A stretch of 64,000 nucleotides of DNA from Clarkia xantiana subsp. parviflora (GCA_036873135.1 JAPTYO010000008.1:27802761-27866760), one strand, 5' to 3'; positions 23,874 through 35,018 are shown, counted from the stretch's first letter. Numbers and translations are program-made. The notes: generated from the letters alone by a model not told the origin.

Positions 23874-25010
23874 TTTTTTAGTATCCTATACTTAGAAAAA
23901 ATTTTGGACCAAAATCGAAATTTTTCCCACATAGGCTTACCCCGTCATGAAATTGAAGCATGGACTCACTTAACCATATTCATGTTGCATCCCCACACAT
24001 GCGTATATTTTCCGAGTATAAACTCGTGACGGTATTGGATTTATTATTTCCATCTCAGACGGACATGTGTCCGTGCTATTCTGACGTTTGCAATTCATCT
24101 ATCTTATAAGACAGGGGGCAGAGTCAGAGACACACACCCATGGGTAAGTAAGAATTCCGACAAAAGGTAAAATTCCGGCTTCAAATTGCGCGTGTCATAC
24201 CATCCTAAAATAGAGTCAATCAAGGGTCAGGCCATTGGTTGACTCGGGGGCATGTGATGGATATGCGCCCAATTTGAACCCGTTGACTTCCGAATCGTTT
24301 TATTTTTGTCACCCCGTTAATGATTATAAATCGATACTTCGACCCGAACACCCCGCCGAAACACCAACGATCCGGACGAGGCGAAAATACTCGTCCAGGC
24401 CGCGCGACGAACTCACCTAGGTGAGGTCGGGTGGCCACACCCGACCTCCCCTAGGGGAGATCGGGTCAGCCAACCCATCTCCCATAGGGAGGGGTTGGGT
24501 GGCCACACCCAACCCCTACCCTTGGGGGTCGGATTTTCTCCCCGCCCCCAAGGGCCCTGGCACCGTTTTCCGACTCCCACACTTAGATTGTTTCCGCCAA
24601 CCTCTCCATGCTTTAAGGTTCTAATTATGTGATCAAGGACTAATTAATTGTGTTTAAAGGTTAACGATGTCATTAAGTCACCTTAATGACACTGTTGCCT
24701 ATAAATACAACCTTTCCACCACTCATTTGATCATCTTGATTATTGTGAAGTTTAGCTCTGGCATCTCTCTAGCTTTATCTCTCTAGAAATATCGTTCTGA
24801 CTTAAGCATCAGAGAGGGTTCATCAAGCACCACCCCCCCCCTCCGTGCTTGATACTGCCCCTCTCGCAGGGTCGTGTGGAGAAGAGAAGCAAGGAAGCAG
24901 AATGACGTGGATCAGAACGACAAGCCCCAAGAGCACTGAACCCGTAATTTCACCAGTGAGGAATAAGGTTTAGATCGACAACCCGTTGACCTAAAGCTTA
25001 GAACCTAACA
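23874..25010 (+). repeat. Inverted extra copy of the 3' end of element B (3' UTR plus LTR)
   Basis: Plus-oriented segment with 3' untranslated region (23874-24254), G-rich tract, and a full-length LTR (24255-25010, TGATGGATATGCG to AACCTAACA). It is the reverse complement of 19377-20513, so the antisense gene and minisatellites lie between inverted arms of about 1.1 kb. The right border continues CTT, the first bases that follow an LTR at the primer site, then jumps into pol. One TSD encloses the whole of element B, which suggests that the arm was already present at insertion or arose inside it. Confidence 0.85.
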
Positions 25011-27174
25011 CTTAATTCCTCATCGGGATTAATTCCGGTGAATTCGGCAATAAAATCTGCTAGAGCTTGCCCTTTAATAGATGTTCTAGGGGCGAAGTGA
25101 TACGAAACTCGCTTAGCTCAATTGTCCATTTGGTCAATCTTCCCGATGTATCTGGTCTTTGGAGGAGGTGTTTCAATGGTTGGTCTGTGAGGACTGTTAC
25201 TTCTTGCCCATGAAAATATGGTCTCAACTTCCTTGCGGATATGATCAGTGCATAGAGGTACTTTTCTATTGCCAAGTAGTTGATCTCATACTTTGCCAAT
25301 GTTTTACTTACGAAGTATACTGGCAATTGTGCAGCGTTTTCTTCTTTTATTAGCACCGAGCTTACTGCCACGTTGCTCACGGAGATGTAGAGGTAAAGGG
25401 GCTCCCCTGGTGTAGGCTTTGCTAGGGGTGGTAGTGTCTTTAGATTTTGTTTGAGTTTTTGGAAGGCTTCTTCACATCTTTGTGTCCACTCGAACTTCTT
25501 GTTTGCCCTTAGCACCTCAAAGAAAGGTAGTGCTTTGTCTCCTATCTTGGACAAGAATCTGTTAAGAGCTGCCAACCTCCCATTCAGTCATTGAACCTCT
25601 TTGTGTTTCGTAGGTGACTACATTTCTTCAATTGCTTGCAGTTTCTCGGGGTTTACCTCTATGCCTCGCTGACTTACCATGAAGCCTAAAAACTTCCCTG
25701 ATTGTACCCCAAATGCACATTTTTTCGGGTTTAGGCGGACTTGGTATTGTCTCATTCTCTCAAACGTTGAGCGAAGGTTTTCAACATGGTCTTTCTTCTT
25801 CTTGGATTTGACGATCATGTCGTCCACGTATGCCTCCATTGTCTTCCCTATCATGTCTCCGAAGATTTTGTTGACCATTCTTTGATATGTTGCTCCAGCA
25901 TTTATGAGTCCGAAGGGCATCACCGTGTAATGGTATATCTCACTGTCAGCGTAGAATGCCGTGTGAGGGGCGTCTTCAGGGGCCATTTTTATTTGGTTAT
26001 ATCCTGAGTATGCATCCATGAAGCTCATTAGTTGGTGACCTGATGTTGCATCCACTAACTGATCTATTCTTGGAAGTGGGTATGAGTCCTTAGGACATGC
26101 TTTGTTTAGGTCGCGATAATCGATGCACATTCTCAAACTTCCTCCCGCCTTCTTTACCAGTACTGGGTTTGCCACCCATGTTTGGAATCTGATCTCCTTG
26201 ATGAAATTTGCTTTCAATAGTTTTTCCACTTCTTCCTGAATAGCTATCCTTTTGCTTCCTCTCATTGGACTTACCTTTTGTGTTATTGGTCGCGTTGCCG
26301 CGTCTATATTGAGCTTGTGTGATATTACTTCTTCTGATATTCCTGGCATGTCGCTTGGTGACCAGGCGAACAGATCTTTGTATTCCCTTAGTAAAGCTAC
26401 TAAGTGCTTTTCCTCCTCCTGAGATAAGGCGGTCCCGATGTTTGCTTTCCTGTCGGGCTCTTCTATGAGTATTTCTTTTAATTCCTCCATGGGGGCGGGT
26501 CTCCCATGATCCCCTCTTGGGTCCTCATCTATTAGTAGGACCTCTTTGGTTGTCTTCTTCTTCTTGCTTAGTGCGATCCTTGCACATTTTCTTGCTGCCT
26601 TCTGGTTACCCTTTACTTCTCCTATTCCTTGGCTTGTGGGGAATTTCATTTTCTGATGTGGTGTTGATGGCACCATACCCCACTTGTTGATTGTAGTGGT
26701 ACCCAGGACTCCATTGTATTCCTCCATTTCTTCTGTGATGAAGAAAGGGACATCGATCTTTAACTGCCTCTGGCCTATCCCCAATGTCACGGGTAGTGTG
26801 ACTGCCCCCAGTGGGTAGGTTGGCTCTCCTGAAAATCCAACCAAGGGAGAGTGAACCTGTTTTATGCTACTCGGCCTTACACCCAGTATGTCGATGACTT
26901 TCTTGCTAATGATGTTAGGTGAGCTTCCACTGTCTACCAGGATTCTTCCAATGTCCATATATGTGATCTTCATTGTTATGACTAGGGCATCCCTGTTGTC
27001 AGGTAACACATGTTCCATGTCCTTTCTTGAAAATTGTATTATATCTTCTCTCATTTCTCCTACTTGCTTTTCTTTCGGTTTATGATCTTCTAGTTGTGCC
27101 ATGTATGCCTCTCTGGCATTCGATGACTCTCCTCCAGCTCCATAACCCCCATGAATGACGTATACGCTTGCCAT
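25011..27174 (-). pseudogene. Gypsy pol remnant of element B: protease, RT, RNase H
   Basis: Minus-strand reading starts 50 bp from the LTR (MASVYVIHGGYGAGG), so gag is missing. Aspartic protease motif ILVDSGSSPN lies near residue 80. RT carries FRDLNKACPKDSYPLPRIDQ, MDAYSGYNQIKM and the active site AYVDDMIVKS. After residue 518 a TAG stop and then a TGA stop fall in the same frame (near 25618 and 25580) between RT and RNase H. RNase H continues from 25575 (PFFEVLRANKKFEW, LTDQPLKHLL), then a frameshift near 25095 breaks the tether region (ALADFIAEF lies in another frame). The sequence ends abruptly at 25011 before the second RNase H and integrase. Element C supplies the intact-order comparison. 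It cannot make a working polyprotein. Confidence 0.92.
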
Positions 27175-27207
27175 CTGGCTGGTGATGATTAGGCTTTCTA
27201 TTCGAAA

Positions 27208-27225
27208 CCCACGGACGGCGCCAAG
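27208..27225 (-). other. Primer binding site of element B
   Basis: Minus-strand CTTGGCGCCGTCCGTGGG directly follows the LTR end. TTGGCGCCGT...GTGGG sequences are typical primer sites of plant Tat-type and related gypsy elements. Confidence 0.78.
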
Positions 27226-28514
27226 TGTTAGGTTCTAAGCTTTAGGTCAACGGGTTGTCGATCTAAACCTTATTCCTCAATGGTGAAATTACGGGTTCAG
27301 TGCTCTTGGGGCTTGTCATTCTGATCCACGTCCTTCTGATTCCTTGCTTCTCTTCTCCACCCGACCCTGCGAAAGGGGCAGTATCAAGCACGGAGGGGGG
27401 GTGGTGCTTGATGAACCCTCTCCGATGCTTAAGTCAGAACGATATTTCTAGAGAGATAAAGCTAGAGAGATGCCAGAGCTAAACTTCACAATAATCAAGC
27501 TGATCAAATGAGTGGTGGAAAGGTTGTATTTATAGGCAACGGTGTCATTAAGGTGACTTAATGACATCGTTAACCTTTAAACACAATTAATTAGTCCTTG
27601 ATCACATAATTAGAACCTTAAAGCATGGAGAGGTTGGCGGAAACAATCTAAGTGTGGGAGTCGGAAAACGGTGCCAGGGCCCTTAGGGGCGGGGAGAAAA
27701 TCCGACCCCCAAGGGTAGGGGTTGGGTAGGGCTGAGCAAGAAGCCCGAAAAGCCCGAATGCCCGAATATCCCGACCCGAGCCCGTCCCGAAAATCCCGTC
27801 CCGAGATGTAGCCCGAGCCCGGTCGGGCGGGATTTTTCTTCCCAAGTCGGACTCGGCCTCGGGCTTTTTGTTAAAAAGCCCGAAAGTCCCGAGCCCGCCC
27901 GAATATATGTATATATTATATATATATATATATATTTAAGTTTAACCTAAGTCTACTAACTATAGTTTAAGTAACTTTACTATAGTTAAAATAAAAAAAA
28001 TCCTAGAATTAGACTATGGATGATGTTTGAACTTATTGAATTTTGTATTGATGTGTTGAACTTGCATGTATTTGAAATGGATGGACCTCATATTAGGATT
28101 TTTTTTTTTTAATTTTTTGGTTCAAATTCGGGCTAGCCCGAGCCCAAGCCCGAATCCCGATGTCCCGACTCGGGCGGGACATTTCCTTTAGGTTCGGGCT
28201 CGGGCCAAAAATATGAGTCCCGAAATTTTCGGGCTCGGGCTCAGGTAAAAGCCCGCCCGTCCCGTCCCGAGCTCACCCCTAGGGGTTGGGTGTGGCCACC
28301 CAACCCGATCTCCCCTAGGGGAGGTCGGGTGTGGCCACCCGATCTCACCTAGGTGAGTTCGTCGCGCGGCCCGGACGAGTATTTTCGCCTCGTCCGGACC
28401 GTTGGTGTTTCGGCGGGGTGTTCGGGTCGAAGTTTCGATTTATAATCATTAACGGGGTGAAAAAAATAAAACGACTCGGAAGTCAACGGGTTCAAATTGG
28501 GCTTATATCCATCA
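27226..28514 (-). repeat. 5' LTR of gypsy element B, interrupted by a MITE
   Basis: Plus-strand view TGTTAGGTTCTAAG to ATATCCATCA. About 725 bp remain after removing the 555-bp MITE at 27727-28281 and its duplication. It is nearly identical to the 3' LTR at 19377-20114 over the compared parts (both have the GGAGAAAATCCGACCCC and TTTCGGCGGGGTGTTCGGG segments). Confidence 0.9.
27727..28281. mobile_element. hAT-like MITE inside the LTR of element B
   Basis: 555 bp with ends TAGGGCTGAGC and GCTCACCCCTA (imperfect terminal inverted repeats), flanked by GGGGTTGGG on both sides, which fits an 8-9 bp target duplication. The equivalent LTRs lack it. Both ends hold many GCCCGA or TCGGGC repeats; the centre is AT-rich with a TA run near 27910. 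It encodes no transposase. Assignment to hAT rests on the duplication length and the TAGGG start. Confidence 0.78.
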
Positions 28515-28716
28515 GGAACCACGTACAAATTCTTCTTGAGAAGAAGTCCTACGCGGTGTAAGCTCCACAACAAAGCCTCTGATCGATTCTTCAACGGGGA
28601 CAGAACCTCAGACTAAGATGTGCCGAAAATCTCAACTAAGGGGGTGAGAGGGTTTCTCTCAAGTTCCTCAATGGAGGTACTACTTATTATGAATGATGTT
28701 TAAACACCTTAGATGA

Positions 28717-29512
28717 TGTTGGATCACGGTGGAACTCCGGTACGGTCTTGACGGCGATCCGAGCACCTTTGCTCCACGTAATCCTGCAAGAGGGGATAGA
28801 CCGGGCGGTGACCTAGAATCCCTCTCCGATGCTTAAATGAGTATCTCGTGCAGACTGGCAAGCAGTAATCTCAAAGAGTGTATCTCAAAACGTAATCTGA
28901 TCTGAGGTAACCTCTGCCCTTTTATAGGCGAAGAGGTACCTCAGTTACCTGGTGAACCGTTGGGGTGGTTAGCCCATATTCCGCGTATCTCGGGCACGAT
29001 CCCGCCTATCTAGGCCATGATCTCGCTTATCTCGGCCACGCCTTGCGTATCTCGGCCACGCTCCGCGTATCTCAGCCACACTCCGCGTATCTCGGCCACG
29101 CTCCGCGTATCTCGGCCACACTCCGCGTATCTCAGCCACGCTCCGCGTATCTCAGCCACGCTCCGCGTATCTCGGCCACGCCCCGCGTATCTCGGCCTCA
29201 ACCTCTGATAGCAAGTCCCGACCAACATCGGGGACTCCAGAGTTATCTCATTGTGTCACCGCTCGGGGCCCCTCGTCATCGTGACAGGGCCAATCATTCT
29301 CAGGGATTCATCATCGGGGCCTACTTAAAGGCATCTCATCGGGAGCATCCAGCTCACCTATCGGGACCGACTCTGTCGGTACCTTTCATCATCGGGACTC
29401 CCTCCGTCGGGACCCTTCGCCTTGGTCTTCTTGACCTCCTTTTAGAGCCCAGTGGGCCTATTCACCGTTTCCTCGCCGTTAAAGGGCCTAACGGCCATAG
29501 CGAAGCCCATCA
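28717..29512 (-). repeat. 3' LTR of gypsy element C
   Basis: 796 bp, plus-strand view TGTTGGATCACGG to GCGAAGCCCATCA. The minus-strand tract CTTGGGGGCAAA next to its end (29513-29524) is the polypurine primer. A TATA-like CCTTTTATAGG at 28917-28927 may belong to the LTR promoter. It is 80 bp longer than its partner because of extra 20-bp repeats. Confidence 0.92.
28983..29195. repeat. 20-bp tandem repeat inside the LTR of element C
   Basis: Units read GCGTATCTCGGCCACGCTCC with changes at one or two sites. About eleven units here, about seven in the partner LTR (39190-39335). Open frames across the block on both strands are repeat artefacts. Confidence 0.88.
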
Positions 29513-29894
29513 TTTGCCCCCAAGACATGAGGGACTTACAGTTCGTCGTGTCTTCCAGCTCCCGACCTCCCGACATCGGAGTCGGGGGTCTTTCCCTTGA
29601 TACAGTCATTCGATACAAATATTCTCGTTCACTTTTCCTCGATACCTTGAGGATAACTACCAAATCCGAGAAGACTCCTCGGTTCCCCAGCCATTAAATG
29701 CAGCAGATGACGAAGTGACGTCTTTGGCACCCGTGCCTGATTTTTCACGCCTGCTTTTTCTGAAAAAGTGCTTTTCAGGCCGTTTCATCATTACATCTGT
29801 TGCCATTCTGCACGTTTCATCTCAACGGCTCAGATCAAAACGCTTCGACTTCGACGATTCAGATTAGAGCGTCCTTTCGACTGTCCTCTTCGCC

Positions 29895-29901
29895 TATAAA
29901 A
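29895..29901 (+). promoter_or_regulatory. TATA box of the antisense gene, element C
   Basis: TATAAAA in GCGTCCTTTC...CGCCTATAAAACCC, 172 bp before the first ATG of the antisense gene and about 380 bp from the 3' LTR. Position and spacing resemble the antisense promoters in A and B, although the sequences differ. Confidence 0.55.
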
Positions 29902-30072
29902 CCCTAGCCTTGAGCACAGTTTCCCTTTTACCGTTTCTGAAATTTCGAAAGCTCTCTGCAACTTTGAGAACTCAAGCTCTGCGATTTCGAAGACTCAAGT
30001 GCTCCTCCGGCCTTCTGTTCTCCGAACAACTTTCCGGCAACGTCAAATTCATCCTTCCTACCTTCAATCATC

Positions 30073-32796
30073 ATGTCTGGTAAGGATTTCTTCTTCGTTG
30101 CTCGTATATCTTTTCCTTCATCTCTGCTTAGTTTGTTTTCAATTTTCCGAAAAACCCAATGTACCTTTCCTTGCCATGGCTGATTTCAGATAGTGGATCT
30201 AATTTTGAGGGGAGAAAGCCCTTCAACTTCGACTATGCACTCAACGAGATTTCCAGCACTGCTTACGATGTAGCTCTCAGGGAGGGATTCATCACCTCTA
30301 CCTGGGAACCTCGCTTCCCATATCCCTGGCCTCGCCTCTCGAGTAACCTTGAGATTACTCGTCCCCGAAAAGGGGAGGCATTTGTCTCTACGGGGCAAAT
30401 ATCAGCGGGGATTAGATTCCCCTTCTGTGGCAACCTGGTCGAGATGTGCCAACACTACAAGACGCATCCGACCACTTTCTCTCCTCATGCCATCCGCCTA
30501 TGGAACGCCTTCCAAGTGCTCTGCTTCCGACAGAAGTGGGTTTACAGCCTCAAGCTCTTCAGAACCTTCTACGGGATGAAGTGCAACGAGGCGGAGGTCT
30601 GTGCCTTCTACCCTCGTATGCCGAAGTGGAACAAGACGCAACTCGGGTTGTGCAACTTGACCAATGACACCTGGAAGGTGGTCAAGGGTCGGGGACTCCC
30701 GGTCGACACAGGGTCCGACAATAGTGGGTGGAAGAGGAGCTACTTCTTCATCCAGAATTCTTCGATCCCTTGGCCCCGATGGGAGGTGGAAGCGGACTCT
30801 CCTCCCGCTTACCACACCTATTCTGATGAAGACTTCCAGACCCTTCAACTCATCCAGCTCTACCAATGGGGGAAGTCCTATACTCCCATTGATGCCAATT
30901 CTCTCGTGGAGCGGGACCTGGTGAATGCCGGGATCCGACTCCTCGACATAGTCTCCGGGGGTCAGCTCTTCGACAGCCCCTCCAATATGGTTTCTTGGGT
31001 AACGTCTCTAACCTTTGTTTTTTACTGTTTGCAGCTAAGAAGGTATCCGTGCTGACCAATCTGATCCTTAAGCAGGGGGAGACCGATGCTGTCCGCCCTA
31101 CGCGGAAGAGGAAGTCAGCCAAGAAGGCTGCTGCTCCGTCGGGATCTCCTTCCGCGGAGAGGACAAAGAAGAGCCGCGTGGAAGTGGACAAACCCTTCGA
31201 TGTCCAGAATGCTGAAGAAGGTAAAAAGCTCCGCCTCGCTATTAAATCGTACAGGAAGCTAGTCCTGAAGGAGTTGATTCCTTCGACCATGGAGGCCCGC
31301 ATCGCCGATGTCAAACGTGTCCTCCGAGGGGAAACTCCTCATGTCCTGAAGGCGGGCTACTACAACTACCGCGGGAAGGACCAATATGTTTCTCGGCGCA
31401 TCGTCTGGTGTAAGGGCCCTAACGAACTTCCTGATTATATTTCTGAAGCCTCCTCTCGTCCTCTAGGTGCAGGTCACTCGGGAGCTCCGTCGGGTGTTGG
31501 AGCTTCAGCAGGTGCACCACCTTCAGCAGGGGCGCCTCCTTTGGCAGGGGCACCACTTTTCTCTGGTGGAGCGACCCCGACCGGCGAACAATTTCGTCGG
31601 GTGGAGAGCCTTGACTCCTCCGAGGAGACTGATGAGGGCGGCTCCCTTCGCCATCGTCGGAGGACGGGGCAGTCCCCGCTGAAACCAACCTCCAAGGGGC
31701 TGCCCCCCTCGCCTTCTTCACAACAGCGACAGCCGACGCCCATCCTCAACTTCACTCCTTCCCCAGCCCGGGGCGAGTCGGAGGCATGCCCCTCCACGAC
31801 TCAAGTTGGCCCTTCTCCTCTCCCCCTCGACGGGAGTTTTTACAAGGTCCTCGACCCCGCACAGAAGGATGCTCCCTGGGCCCCGATCCAAACGCTGCAA
31901 GGGGTCCAGCTTCGACAAAGGGACACATACCCGGAGCTAGCTGTACACCTAGTAGCAGGCTCAATCCTGCTTACTATGAGGTATCCGATCTCCTTGGATC
32001 GGGAGGAGATGCGCCGGGATGTACAAGAGATGTGCATGCGTCAGATAGAGGTAAGACTTTCACTTTTCTCTTCTTCATCAATAAGACCAGTTGCTCATCT
32101 GCTAACACTTCTCTTCCTTCCTTCACAGGAGATGGGGACATCAACCGTTTCCTGGGGTAAATCTTCGCCTACGAAGAAGCCCTGGAGCAGGAGCAGGCAA
32201 AGGGGGCTCCCGCGGTTGTAGCCAAGCTTAAGGAGGATCTCGCGGCCTCCGAGTCTTCGCGGGGAAAACTGGCCAAGGAGCAGGCCATCCTCGACCGAAA
32301 GACTCGGGACCTCCAAAAGCAGGTTCGCGACTTCAAGGGGCTCCTGAAGCGGGAGCGGCAGGTTGCTGAGGACAAGCTTGTCCTTGAAAAGAAGGCTCTG
32401 GAGGAGCAAGTTGCTGAGGTTCCCGCGCAGCTGGTCGCGGCCGAGACCAAGGGCCGGGAGGATTATCGGAGATCCGAAGACTTCCAGGCTGATGCTGTAA
32501 AATTTTGCAGCGCGGAGGTGGAGAACACCCTCTTCAATGCAGTCGAGGAACTCCACCTGGAGTATGGCGACGCCATCAACTTCGACAAGTCTCCATCTCT
32601 CGCTCCCTTCGCGAAGAAATACTTTGCTCTCTCAGAGGAGAGTGATCAGGGGAGCACCCCCGCGATTGTTGAAGACAAAGCGGAGCCTCCAAATGCTGAC
32701 ACCCCGATAATCGACCCTCCAGCGGCTGAACCTGTAGAGCCTTCTGCCACAGACCTTGTGGACCCTGCTCCCGCCGCCGACAAGGACCAAGCCTAA
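30073..32796 (+). pseudogene. Antisense gene of element C, putative gypsy-type transposase-like protein, broken
   Basis: Four exons are suggested. Exon 1 (30073-30079) encodes MSD with a split codon and donor GTAAGG; exon 2 is 30190-30998; exon 3 is 31035-32050; exon 4 is 32129-32796. Exon 2 encodes a region like the plant 'putative gypsy-type transposase' proteins (FPYPWPRLSSNLEITRPRKG, FCGNLVEMCQHYKTHPTTFS, HAIRLWNAFQVLCFRQKW). Exon 3 starts with a basic KRKSAKKAA region and has a Gly/Ala/Pro-rich low-complexity tract (about 31465-31560). Exon 4 is a long coiled coil (LAKEQAILDRKTRDLQKQVR) with a Pro/Ala-rich tail. Exon 2 to 3 is out of phase by one base, exon 3 to 4 also fails, and TAA lies in the coiled-coil frame at 32158. 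The family name is from memory; the function is unknown. Confidence 0.7.
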
Positions 32797-33465
32797 ATGC
32801 TTATCTTTAAAGTCCTTGTATTTTCTTTATTTTTGTTATCCTCGGGCCTTTGAGCCCTCATGAAAATCAGACATTCCTAGTTCCGATTTTCCATTGCACT
32901 TCTCCAAGCGACTTTACTTACTTAAGGCGAAACCTCGACACTTAAGATATTTTCACACATCACTTAAGACGATTTAACAACTTGCACCACTTAAGGTGAC
33001 TTAATATCACGCACCACTTAAGGCGACTTTCCAATACTTAGAATAAAACCAAGAATCATGCATCACTTAAGACGACTTAACCTCGTGCATCACTTAAGAT
33101 GAATCAACACTTAGAATAAATCTAAGAATCATGCATCACTTAAGACGACTTTTCTCGTGCACCACTTAAGGCGGCTTTTCTCGTGCACCACTTAAGGCGA
33201 CTTTTCTCGTGCACCACTAAGGCGACTTTTCTCGTGCACCACTTAAGGCGACTTTTTAAACAACACTTAGAATAAATCTAAGAATAATCTGATCGGAAGC
33301 AACCTCTTTATTCATTGATGGCACAAAACTTTCTTACATCGAATCAAACGATAAATAACATACACCACTTAAGGCGATTTTACATCGGGCACCACTTAAG
33401 GCGACTTTTCATCGGGCACCACTTAAGGCGACTTTTCATCGGGCACCACTTAAGGCGACTTTTCA
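32797..33465. repeat. Spacer with CACTTAAGGCGACTTT repeats, element C
   Basis: After the antisense gene the sequence from about 32930 to 33465 is built from degenerate copies of a unit like GCACCACTTAAGGCGACTTT, with some longer units holding CTTAGAATAAATCTAAGAAT. It separates the antisense gene from integrase, the same place that the minisatellites occupy in A and B. No gene is supported. Confidence 0.85.
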
Positions 33466-34697
33466 TCAAGCATGAAATTTCTTCAAGTGTTCGCCACTAA
33501 AAGAATGCTTCAATACTCTGCCATCGAGGTCTTCCAACTTGTACGCATTCGGAGCTGGCATCCCCACGACCTTGTAAGGTCCTTCCCATTTTGGTGACAT
33601 CTTGTTGATTCGATCCAAAAGGGTAAACTCGTTGCGACACCAAAACAGCTCCCCGACGAAGAATTGTCGGGACTTAACTCGCCGATTGTAATACCTGGCC
33701 GTCGCCAAACGCATTCGAGCCTGGACTTCATCGGCTTCCCGCATCTTCTCTTCGAGCAAGTCCAAATCTAGACGTCTCATCTCGTCATTCTTCAAAGGCT
33801 CGTAATATCTCACCCGATGGGACGCCACAGCTACCTCCACGGGAGCAACAGCCTCCGTGCCATAAACAAGGCCAAACGGAGTATCCCCAGTTGATCGTTT
33901 GGGTGTCGTTCTAACAGCCCAAAGCACGTTTTCTAGCTCGTTCAGCCATTTGCCCTTCAAGGCATAGACCCTCTTCTTCAGGCCAATCATCACGATTTTG
34001 TTGGCCGATTCCACCTGGCCATTAGTATGAGCATGGTGGACAGAGGCTGTCCGATGCTCGATATTCAACTCCTCTAGATACTCCTTCACCTGAGCCCTGT
34101 TAAACGGTGGACCATTGTCGGTGATCACCACCTTGGGAATCCCATATCTTGTGCTTGCGGGAGAGGTCCCACCAAGTCGATGCCCCACTGCGCGAAGGGC
34201 CAAGCACTCTTGATGGACGTCAGATTAGCGGCCGGAGCCACGATATTCGGGGCGTGCCTCTGGCACGCATCACAGGATCGGACCAACGCCGTCGCCTCCT
34301 TGCTCATCGTAGGCCAATAATAGCCCAGATTTAACACTTTCCTCATTATGGATCGGGCCCCTTCATGACAAGCCGCGACCCCTTCATGCACTTCCTTCAG
34401 GATTCGAGCTGTGTCGGGCTCAGCCACACACTTCAAGTACGGAGTCGAGAACCAGCCTTTCTTGTATAGCTGATTGTCCAGCATCACGTAGTTAACCGCG
34501 ATCCGACGTATCCTGTCAGCTACTACTTCATTATCGGGGACTGCCCCCGTAGTCAGGTACGCGACTATCGGGGTCATCCAAGTGGGCTCCTCCTCCGATC
34601 CTGCTTCAATAGCACACACCTGCGTCGGGTCGGTGGTCGACAAGATCACCTTCTCCAAGAAGTGCACCTTCCGATTTTCCTCCAAGGGTGCCCCCAA
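33466..34697 (-). pseudogene. Integrase of element C with a core deletion
   Basis: The first part (34697-34125) has the zinc-binding N-terminal domain (EVHEGVAACHEG, SCDACQRHAP) and the start of the catalytic core (WGIDLVGPLPQAQ). The second part (34203-33466) resumes at RYGIPKVVITDNGPPF, with the later catalytic region (HHAHTNGQVESANK), the C-terminal region with the ML.L.D...W.GPY pattern (SPKWEGPYKV) and the end. Between GPLP and RYGIPK the usual stretch after the first catalytic Asp is missing and the frame shifts, so the core is not whole. Integrase inserts cDNA into the genome; this copy could not do so itself. It is the last pol domain, as usual for gypsy elements. Confidence 0.9.
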
Positions 34698-34703
34698 GGC
34701 AAA

Positions 34704-35018
34704 TTAGCTCAAGGCATCTACCTCCACGTTATCTTCCCTCGGGATCGCCTCAATATCGAAGCTTTTGAAGCTTTCCTTCAAGACTTGCACCTCCCGAAGG
34801 TACTTCTTCATCATCGGGCTCTTCGCCTCGTATCTCCCTTGGACTTGATTCACAATCAGGCCCGCGTCGCACTTCACTCTCAAGTGAGCAACTCCCGTAC
34901 CTTTAGCAATTTTCAGGCCCGTGATAAGAGCCTCATACTCAGCTTCGTTGTTCGTGGCCCTAAACGTTAAGGCCAAAGCATATCGAAGCGGCTCACCTCC
35001 GCCTGGTGGTATCAACAC
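34704..35018 (-). pseudogene. Second RNase H domain of element C
   Basis: Minus-strand reading contains LRYALALTFRATNNEAEYEA, then LIVNQVQGRYEAKSPMMKKY and REDNVEVDALS. This is the extra RNase H typical of the Tat group, between the usual RNase H and integrase (TNNEAEYEAL motif). It is joined to the preceding frame by overlap rather than fusion and ends at a stop at 34704, so pol is broken here also. Confidence 0.85.

Larger units (their letters stand above)
19377..28514 (-). mobile_element. Ty3/gypsy element B with an extra inverted 3' end
   Basis: Minus-oriented element with termini TG...CA and 5-bp duplication GGAAC (19372-19376 and 28515-28519). Order from its 5' end: 5' LTR (27226-28514, containing a MITE), primer site, a pol fragment without gag (27174 to 25011), then an inverted copy of the element's own 3' end (25010-23874), minisatellites, the antisense gene, 3' untranslated region and 3' LTR (19377-20114). 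Gag, most of integrase and the second RNase H are absent. Family features such as the PR motif DSGSS and RT text FRDLNKACPKD fit the Tat group of gypsy elements. Confidence 0.9.

Noticed and set aside
19377..25010. Foldback or MULE-type DNA transposon with 1.1-kb terminal inverted repeats
   Set aside because: The arms are LTRs with TG/CA ends, polypurine tracts and pol on the same unit, and the 5-bp duplication lies at 19372 and 28515, not at 25010.
29010..29228. Minus-strand repeat protein (AECGRDTRSVAEIRG-like)
   Set aside because: Artefact of the 20-bp LTR repeats.
31419..32556. Minus-strand open frames opposite the antisense gene of element C
   Set aside because: GC-rich shadow frames; the plus strand shows the recognisable domains.
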